This document shows, piece by piece, positions 1-5,880 of a stretch of DNA of 7,611 nt; the stretch's first letter is position 1; every line of letters begins with the position of its first letter. The DNA lies in contig CAMCIE010000064.1 in the NCBI GenBank assembly GCA_945874815.1, positions 1-7,611 of the forward strand. Reading direction: 5' to 3'. This stretch comes from an uncultured Bacteroidales bacterium (lineage in GTDB: Bacteria; Bacteroidota; Bacteroidia; Bacteroidales; UBA932). The position numbers were made by a program, and so were the translations under genes. The notes below the pieces were generated by a model. The model saw only the letters and a list, made by a program, of their open reading frames with translations. It made no database searches and was not told the DNA's origin.

Positions 1-254
1 GAAGGATAGTGGCATTTCAAATATGCTGTCTGGTAGCTCACCCATGCATAGCAAGTCGCGTGGGACTTATTGAATGCATATTGGGCGAATTTCTCCCAGT
101 CTTTCCATATTTTATCAAGCACTTTCTCTGGATGGCCATTTTTCATACCACCCGTCATAAACTTGTCTTTCAGGGAGTTAAGTATATCTATCTGCTTCTT
201 TCCCATCGCTTTTCGCAGTTTGTCGGCCTCTCCCTTTGTAAAGCCCGCCAGCTT
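1..254 (-). pseudogene. dnaE: dnaE continuation after the frameshift (partial, runs off left edge)
   Basis: Read on the minus strand from 254 downwards, 84 codons without a stop continue the DnaE polymerase core. The peptide begins KLAGFTKGEADKLRKAMGKK, followed by GGMKNGHPEKV, FAQYAFNKSHATCYAWVSYQ and TAYLKCHYP. These are the conserved DnaE segments lying just C-terminal to the TYG...YQEQVM motif. The frame differs from that of the upstream part, and the two overlap at 178-254, where the upstream part reads nonsense. There is no start codon suited to independent expression, so this is the tail of the same gene and not a separate one. The fork-binding and clamp-binding C-terminal domains would lie beyond the left edge. 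No further damage is visible in this stretch. Confidence 0.9.
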
Positions 255-2559
255 CGAGGTATTCCTGCATTTCAGGCAGGTCGTATTCCACCTTTTCCAC
301 TCCTTGTTTACGGGCTACGAAGGATGGAATATAGTCCATAGGTCCCGGACGGTAAAGCGCGTTCATCGCAATCAGGTCTTCGAACCTTTCCGGCTGGAGT
401 TTCTGGAGCCAGTTCATCATTCCCGGAGACTCGAACTGGAACACGCTGACGGTGTCACCGCGCCCGTAAAGCTCATAGGTCGGCTTGTCGTCGATTGGGA
501 TGGCTTCGATGTCTATGTCTATTCCGTGTCTTTCCTTTATCAGGTTGAGGCAGGTGTGGATGATGGTCAATGTATTTAGGCCGAGGAAGTCCATTTTGAG
601 CATTCCCACGTCCTCGATATAATGTCCGTCGAACTGTGATGTCCAGAATTCTTTTTTCTTTCCGTTCTCATCCACTGCTTCCTTGTCTTCGGACAGGCAG
701 ATCGGGATATAGTCCATCAAATTGCCTCGTCCGATGATGGTCGCACAGGCATGGACTCCGACCTGACGTATGCTTCCTTCGAGTTTCTGTGCATAATACA
801 GCACTTCCTTATTGATTTCGGTGCCGTTTTTCAGTTCTTCCTGGAACTCAGGAACAAGTCTGTAACAGTTCTTGAGGTTGATTTTTGCATCAACCTCCTC
901 CATACCAACCTGGTAGAATTTTTCAACTGTGATTTTCTGGCCGGGATTGTCCGGATCATCCACTTCAACCATCTTGCTTATCTGCTTGAAGCCCTTCTTG
1001 AGCTCATCAAGCTTGGGGTTGAACGGATATTCCTTCTCCTTCATTTCGCTGAGGCGGTCGGGGACCATCTTGGTGAGCCTGTTGGACTCTTCGATACTCA
1101 GCTGACTGATTCGTGCAACGTCCTTGATTGCACTTTTTGCTGCCATTGTTCCGAAGGTGATGACCCTGGATACATGATCAAGGCCATAATGGTCTTCCAC
1201 ATATTTGTGGGCTGCAGCCAGGTCCTCAAAGTCAACGTCGATATCAGGCATGCTGATACGGTCCGGGTTAAGGAATCGCTCGAACAGAAGCTGATATTTG
1301 ATCGGATCCAAATTGGTAATCCACAGGCAGTATGCCACAACGGAACCCGCTGCTGATCCACGGCCAGGGCCAACCATCGAGCCCATTGCACGTGCTGCGG
1401 CAATATAATCCTGAACGATGAGGAAATAGTCTGGGAAGCCCATTCGGCAAATGGTCTTGAGCTCGAAGTCGATGCGTTCGCTCTGCTCTGGAGTGAATGT
1501 TTCTCCGTAGCGGATATGCGCTCCTTTGTATGTAAGGTGGCAAAGATAGGCTACTGAACGGCAGAACTCCTCTCCACGGTCATTTCCGTCCTTGTCGCAG
1601 CGTCCCACATCTATGACTTCCTTGTATTTCTCCAACTGATTGTCTATGTCATCAAGAAAGTCCTGAGGGAGGTCGAATTTAGGCAGCACGTGTCCTCTGT
1701 CTATCTTGTAGCTGTCGATTTTTTCAGCAACTTCGAGGGAGTTTGTGATGACTTCAGGATGTTCCGGGAACATGACTGCCATTTCCTCTTCGCTCTTCAG
1801 ATATTCCTGCTGGGTATATCTCAACCTTTTCTCATCCGAAAGGTAAGCATTGGTATTCAAGCAAATAAGCCTGTCATGGGCCGGTCCGTCCTCCTTCAGC
1901 ACAAAATGGACATCGTTCGTTGCAACGACCTTGACACCCATTTCCTGAGCAAGCTGAAAAATGCCGGCATTGGCAATCATCTGCCTTTCATACACTTCCT
2001 GCGAAAGGCCCGGGACCTCTGTCTTATGGCACTGGACTTCAAGATAATAGTCCTCTCCGAACAGGTCCTTATGCCACTGTATGGCCTTTCTGGCGGCATC
2101 CATGTCTCCGTCAATGATATTTCTCGGAATCTCACCTGCGATACAGGCCGACATGCAGACAAGGTTCTCATGATGTTTTTCGAGCACCTCGTGGCATATC
2201 CTCGGCTTGTCGTAGTATTTTCCCTCAATATGGCCTGTGGAAACAATCTTCATCAGGTTCTTGTATCCCTCATAGTTTTTTGCAAGCAGAATGAGGTGGT
2301 AATATCCCCTGTGGTTGTTGTCCTTGAGCTTATGGTCATAATGCCTTGTGACATATACCTCACAACCCAGAATAGGCTTGACATTCGGGTGTTTCCCGGC
2401 AAATTTCATGAATTCCTTGATGCCATACATATTTCCATGATCCGTAATGGCAAGGGCGGGCATACCGAGTTCGTCGGCCCTGTCAAAGAGCTTGGAAATT
2501 GAAGAGAATCCGTCGAGGATTGAATATTGTGTATGGACATGAAGGTGTACGAATGACAT
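178..2559 (-). CDS. dnaE: DNA polymerase III subunit alpha (DnaE), N-terminal 769 native residues, then frameshifted
   Basis: Catalytic subunit of the replicative DNA polymerase, acting in the cytoplasm at the replication fork. The frame gives 793 residues, of which 1-769 match the family. An N-terminal PHP domain spans about 3-220 (HLHVHT at 5-10, TDHGN at 39-43, NDVHF at 215-219). The polymerase core has GPGRGSAAGS at 397-406, PDIDVDF at 438-444 (catalytic Asp439 and Asp441) and KMDFLGL at 655-661 (third catalytic Asp657). After Glu769 the frame adds 24 unrelated residues and stops; the true continuation lies in another frame at 1-254. The family is usually about 1,150-1,270 residues. I chose the ATG at 2559 because MSFVHLHVHT is the normal DnaE start. 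The ATG 51 nt further upstream (2610) lies inside the predicted promoter. An apparent deletion of about 53 nt breaks the gene. Identity is certain; functional status is doubtful. Confidence 0.95.
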   Translation of the reverse strand: MSFVHLHVHTQYSILDGFSSISKLFDRADELGMPALAITDHGNMYGIKEFMKFAGKHPNVKPILGCEVYVTRHYDHKLKDNNHRGYYHLILLAKNYEGYKNLMKIVSTGHIEGKYYDKPRICHEVLEKHHENLVCMSACIAGEIPRNIIDGDMDAARKAIQWHKDLFGEDYYLEVQCHKTEVPGLSQEVYERQMIANAGIFQLAQEMGVKVVATNDVHFVLKEDGPAHDRLICLNTNAYLSDEKRLRYTQQEYLKSEEEMAVMFPEHPEVITNSLEVAEKIDSYKIDRGHVLPKFDLPQDFLDDIDNQLEKYKEVIDVGRCDKDGNDRGEEFCRSVAYLCHLTYKGAHIRYGETFTPEQSERIDFELKTICRMGFPDYFLIVQDYIAAARAMGSMVGPGRGSAAGSVVAYCLWITNLDPIKYQLLFERFLNPDRISMPDIDVDFEDLAAAHKYVEDHYGLDHVSRVITFGTMAAKSAIKDVARISQLSIEESNRLTKMVPDRLSEMKEKEYPFNPKLDELKKGFKQISKMVEVDDPDNPGQKITVEKFYQVGMEEVDAKINLKNCYRLVPEFQEELKNGTEINKEVLYYAQKLEGSIRQVGVHACATIIGRGNLMDYIPICLSEDKEAVDENGKKKEFWTSQFDGHYIEDVGMLKMDFLGLNTLTIIHTCLNLIKERHGIDIDIEAIPIDDKPTYELYGRGDTVSVFQFESPGMMNWLQKLQPERFEDLIAMNALYRPGPMDYIPSFVARKQGVEKVEYDLPEMQEYLEAGGLYKGRGRQTAKSDGKEADRYT
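252..256 (-). other. Deletion/frameshift junction in dnaE
   Basis: On the minus strand the codons for Tyr-Leu-Glu (261-253) run directly into AAG CTG GCG GGC (Lys-Leu-Ala-Gly, from 254) in a different frame. In DnaE homologues these two segments are separated by about 17 residues containing TYG and YQEQVM. The absent DNA is therefore inferred to be about 53 nt, not a multiple of three. The size is inferred from the family alignment as I remember it; the frame change is read directly. Confidence 0.85.
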
Positions 2560-2579
2560 GGCATTTATTGTTGGGCTCG

Positions 2580-2611
2580 CAAAGTTATACAAAATGATGC
2601 TATCATTCAAA
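2580..2611 (-). promoter_or_regulatory. Bacteroidota-type promoter for dnaE
   Basis: On the minus strand a TTTG (2611-2608) is followed after 20 nt by TAACTTTG (2587-2580). This fits the Bacteroidota primary-sigma consensus of TTTG at -33 and TAnnTTTG at -7. Transcription would start near 2573-2575, leaving a leader of roughly 15 nt before the dnaE ATG at 2559. The position excludes the upstream ATG at 2610 as the start. Confidence 0.7.
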
Positions 2612-2620
2612 TCAAGTTAC

Positions 2621-2660
2621 CAACAAAAAACTGGATGACTGTTGCCAGCCATCCAGTTTT
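2621..2660 (-). terminator. Rho-independent terminator of secDF
   Basis: There is a perfect 11-bp inverted repeat: arm AAAACTGGATG at 2627-2637, complementary arm at 2650-2660, 12-nt loop at 2638-2649. Read on the minus strand, the stem ends in a run of six T residues followed by GTTG. It begins 18 nt after the secDF stop codon, the usual placement for an intrinsic terminator. It should separate secDF transcription from dnaE. Its A-rich flank could also let it work weakly in the plus direction, but no plus-strand gene precedes it. Confidence 0.85.
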
Positions 2661-2678
2661 AATCAGGTTTAGGAATCG

Positions 2679-5600
2679 TTATTTATTCTCTTTCTTCTGA
2701 GCTGCCTTTTTGGTTACATCGAACATGATAGGTGTTGCGATGAAAATAGAGGCATATGTTCCGACTACGATACCAAGGATAAGGGCTACTGCAAGACCTC
2801 TGATCACCTCACCTCCGAAGATTGCGATTGCTATCATTGTAACGAGAGTTGTGAGTGATGTATTCATGGTACGTGAGAGTGTGCTGTTGAGAGCCGCATT
2901 CACATTGTCCTTGAAATCAGCCTTAGGATGAAGCTCCTTGTACTCACGGATACGGTCGAAGATAACCACTGTATCGTTGATTGCGTAACCGATGATGGTA
3001 AGGATAGCTGCGATGAATGTCTGGTCAATGTCGAGGCTGAATGGAAGGATGCCTGAGAACAATGAGAAGAATCCAATCACGATGATAGCTGTATGTGCAA
3101 GGCCGGTGACACCGCCAAGTCCCCATGTCCAGCCCTTGAACCTTACTGCGATGTACGCGAAGATTACAATCAGGGCGATGATGACAGCGATGATGGCGTC
3201 TCTTGTAATGTCGTTTGCGATGGTAGGACCTACCTTGTCTGAACTGATGATACCGTTAGGGTTCTCAAGAGTTGACTTGAAGTCATCAAGGGTGATGTTG
3301 CTCTGAGCGAAGAATCCCTTCAAAGCGTTGAAGAGTTTTGCCTCAACTTCAGCATCAGCTGCAGAAGATTCGTCCTCAACAAGATACTGAGTAGTAATCT
3401 TCATCTGGCTGTCACCACCGAACTGCTTAACCTCAACTGCTCCATCGAACTCTTCCATTGCAGCAGCACGGACATCCTCGGCGGTCACGCTCTGGTCGAA
3501 CCTTACGATGTAGGTACGTCCACCGGTGAAGTCAACACCGTAGGTGAAGCCTTTGGTGAAGATTGAAACGAGGCTGATGAGGATGATGGCTCCTGAAACG
3601 ATGTAAGCGATCTTCTTCTTGCCGAGGAAGTCAACCTTGGTATTCTGGAGGAAGTTCCTTGTCGCCTTGTTGTCGAATGTCACGTTCTTGCCTTTGACAA
3701 TCCTGTCGTCAATGATAAGACGGGTGATGAAGATTGATGAAAGAACAGAAGTGATGATACCGATGATGAGGGTTGTTGCGAAGCCCTGTACAGGACCTGA
3801 ACCGAATACGAAGAGAACTATACCGGTGAGGAGGGTCGTAATCTGACCGTCAACGATTGCAGAATAAGCATTCTTGTATCCGTCAGCAACGGCCTTGCTC
3901 AGGCCTTTGCCCGCACGGAGTTCCTCTTTGATACGCTCGTAGATGATCACGTTGGCATCCACTGCCATACCGAGAGTCAGCACCAGACCGGCGATACCAG
4001 GGAGAGTGAGGACTGCACCGAATGATACGAGGGTACCGAAGAGCAACAGAACGTTGACGATGAGAGCAACGTCAGCTACCAGACCGGCTCCCTGATAGAA
4101 GATGACCATGTAGATGAGTACGAGTACGAATGCGAGGATGAATGAGATAAGACCTGCATTGATTGACTCAGCACCGAGTGAAGGTCCTACAACCTGCTCC
4201 TGAATGATGGTAGCCGGTGCAGGGAGTTTACCTGACTTGAGGACGTTTGCAAGGTCTTCAGCCTCTTCAAGTGTGAAATTACCGGTAATCTGTGAGCTTC
4301 CTCCGCTGATTTCGCTCTGAACGGTAGGATATGAGTAAACCATTCCGTCGAGAACGATAGCAACCTGTTTGCCGATATTCTCTTTTGTAAGTCTTGCCCA
4401 TACGCTTGCGCCCTGTGCGTTCATTGACATTGAAACCTCAGGGTTACCATTGGTGTTGCCGTACTGTACGCGTGCGTCAGTAACTGAACCTCCGTCAAGA
4501 GGTGCCTTTCCGTCGCGTGAAGCAGCCTTGATGGCAACGAGCTCGAATGTGTTCTCGCCCGGAATGTATGGAGAAGGTTTTACACTCCACATTGCTCTGA
4601 ATTCAGGTGGGAAGAGTGTCCTTACCTGAGGCATTGCAAGATATTTGTTGATCTTTGCAGTATCAGCATAATTTGCATAACCGATGCAGGCATTTCCTCT
4701 TGCGCCAGAAGGCTGGAGAATACTGAAGAGAGGGTTCTGCTTTCTGTAAGCAGCCTCTGCCTTGGCATCGTTCTCTGCCTGTTGGAGCTCAGCTGCAACG
4801 AGGTCTTCCTCTGCTGCTTTGTCATCTGCGATATTCTCAGCATCCTCCTCGCTGTCTGCGAAAAGCTGTGCGAGAGCTGCATTTGCCTCCATGAGGTAAC
4901 CTTCAACTTCAGCGTTGTCATATGTTGGCCAGAATTCGAGGGAAGCTGTTCCCTGGAGGAGTTTCCTAACACGCTCAGGCTCCTTTACGCCTGGGAGCTC
5001 AACGAGGATACGTCCGCTGTTTCCGAGTTTCTGGATGTTCGGCTGAGTGACACCGAAACGGTCGATACGGTTTCTCAATACGTTGAATGAGTTTGCGATT
5101 GCGCTTTCAGCCTCACGTCTGATAATCTCGATAACTTCTGCATCTGTAGATGAAGGAGTTACATCTTTCATGTCAAGAGTACCGAAAACCCTTGCAAGAG
5201 GAGTACCGTTCGAAGTCTCTTTCCAAGCCTCTGCGAAGAGTGTGATGAAGTCCTGTCTTGACTCGATGCTGCGCTGTTTCGCGAGCTCGATTGCCTGAAG
5301 GAATTCAGGAGTCTTGTTGTTTCCTGAAAGTGCCTTCACGAGGTCTTCGAGCTGAACCTGGAGCATGACGTTCATACCGCCCTTCAGGTCAAGACCGAGG
5401 TTGATCTCTTTGGCTTTGATGTCTTTGTAAGTGTAGCCGAAATAAACTTTTTCGGAAGAGATGGAGTCAATGTAATGCCTGTTCTGGTCTTTTCTGATAG
5501 AGTCAAGATAGAAGGCTCTGTCCATCTCAGGAACTTTGGCGAAGTCTGAAGACTGCTGGATAGCTTCTGCTGCCGCTTTAGCATATTTGACAGCTTTGTT

Positions 5601-5696
5601 TTCCTGAACTTTTGTCACAAGAGTGAAGGAAAGCTGCCAAACACATGCGAGAGCGAGCAGGATCGCCACGAATCTGATTGCACCTTTGCTTTGCAT
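2679..5696 (-). CDS. secDF: SecDF, fused protein-export membrane protein SecD/SecF
   Basis: Inner-membrane RND-type accessory of the SecYEG translocon; it uses the proton motive force to pull exported proteins into the periplasm. It is complete at 1005 residues with 12 predicted membrane segments. The SecD half has a first helix at about 8-27, LGLDLKGG at 100-107, a large periplasmic P1 region to about 510, then five helices at about 513-661, with GMAVDANVIIYERIKEE at 576-592. The SecF half begins near 690, with TYGVDFTGG at 718-726, GYAINDTVVIFDRIRE at 903-918 and helices at about 696-714 and 834-990. Asp580, Asp908 and Arg942 occupy the positions of the proton-path residues of Thermus SecDF, so the pump looks functional. 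Residues about 260-320 are an acidic, Ala-rich insert. The start MQSKG followed by a membrane helix fits the family. A terminator follows the gene. Confidence 0.97.
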   Translation of the reverse strand: MQSKGAIRFVAILLALACVWQLSFTLVTKVQENKAVKYAKAAAEAIQQSSDFAKVPEMDRAFYLDSIRKDQNRHYIDSISSEKVYFGYTYKDIKAKEINLGLDLKGGMNVMLQVQLEDLVKALSGNNKTPEFLQAIELAKQRSIESRQDFITLFAEAWKETSNGTPLARVFGTLDMKDVTPSSTDAEVIEIIRREAESAIANSFNVLRNRIDRFGVTQPNIQKLGNSGRILVELPGVKEPERVRKLLQGTASLEFWPTYDNAEVEGYLMEANAALAQLFADSEEDAENIADDKAAEEDLVAAELQQAENDAKAEAAYRKQNPLFSILQPSGARGNACIGYANYADTAKINKYLAMPQVRTLFPPEFRAMWSVKPSPYIPGENTFELVAIKAASRDGKAPLDGGSVTDARVQYGNTNGNPEVSMSMNAQGASVWARLTKENIGKQVAIVLDGMVYSYPTVQSEISGGSSQITGNFTLEEAEDLANVLKSGKLPAPATIIQEQVVGPSLGAESINAGLISFILAFVLVLIYMVIFYQGAGLVADVALIVNVLLLFGTLVSFGAVLTLPGIAGLVLTLGMAVDANVIIYERIKEELRAGKGLSKAVADGYKNAYSAIVDGQITTLLTGIVLFVFGSGPVQGFATTLIIGIITSVLSSIFITRLIIDDRIVKGKNVTFDNKATRNFLQNTKVDFLGKKKIAYIVSGAIILISLVSIFTKGFTYGVDFTGGRTYIVRFDQSVTAEDVRAAAMEEFDGAVEVKQFGGDSQMKITTQYLVEDESSAADAEVEAKLFNALKGFFAQSNITLDDFKSTLENPNGIISSDKVGPTIANDITRDAIIAVIIALIVIFAYIAVRFKGWTWGLGGVTGLAHTAIIVIGFFSLFSGILPFSLDIDQTFIAAILTIIGYAINDTVVIFDRIREYKELHPKADFKDNVNAALNSTLSRTMNTSLTTLVTMIAIAIFGGEVIRGLAVALILGIVVGTYASIFIATPIMFDVTKKAAQKKENK

Positions 5697-5782
5697 AATA
5701 ATTAATATAGTTTTAATGATTTCATTCTGTTTTACAGGTCAAGCATGGATGTTGTACTCTACACTAACCGCAAAATAGGGCA

Positions 5783-5790
5783 CAAATTTA
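5783..5790 (-). promoter_or_regulatory. Predicted -7 element upstream of secDF
   Basis: TAAATTTG on the minus strand matches the TAnnTTTG element of Bacteroidota promoters. No good TTTG is seen 19-21 nt further upstream, so the -33 half is weak. Transcription would start near 5776, giving a leader of about 80 nt before the secDF ATG at 5696. Such AT-rich matches can arise by chance, hence moderate confidence. Confidence 0.5.
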
Positions 5791-5830
5791 CGATTTTTTT
5801 CTTATAAATGAACTTTCTGTAAATATTTCT

Positions 5831-5838
5831 TATTTTTG
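5831..5838 (+). promoter_or_regulatory. Predicted -7 element upstream of the PD40/SPOR gene
   Basis: TATTTTTG matches TAnnTTTG. No clear TTTG is seen at the proper spacing upstream. Transcription would start near 5844-5846, about 36 nt before the ATG at 5881. An AGGGA at 5873-5877 lies only 3 nt from the ATG, too close for a standard Shine-Dalgarno; this phylum generally does not depend on one. Together with the minus-strand element at 5783-5790 it makes this a divergent promoter region. Confidence 0.5.
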
Positions 5839-5880
5839 CATGCTGAAAAGTGTACAAAAAACAACGTTTGTCAGGGAATT

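Noticed and set aside
178..254. A programmed ribosomal frameshift or split DnaE as the reason for the frame change
   Set aside because: Conserved residues are missing at the junction, there is no slippery heptamer with a following structure, and no intein motifs are visible.
70..579. Plus-strand open frame of 169 codons near the left edge
   Set aside because: Antisense to dnaE on both sides of the frameshift; the other strand carries conserved DnaE peptides throughout.
751..1356. Plus-strand open frame of 201 codons inside dnaE
   Set aside because: Antisense shadow of the polymerase core; composition follows from the codon pattern of the opposite strand.
1690..2502. Plus-strand open frame of 270 codons inside dnaE
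   Set aside because: It is fully antisense to conserved DnaE sequence with catalytic and PHP motifs. The product has no recognisable domain, and no promoter or start context supports it.
2560..2610. 17-residue N-terminal extension of DnaE from an ATG at 2610
   Set aside because: The extension is not DnaE-like, and its start lies within the predicted -33/-7 promoter, upstream of the expected transcription start.
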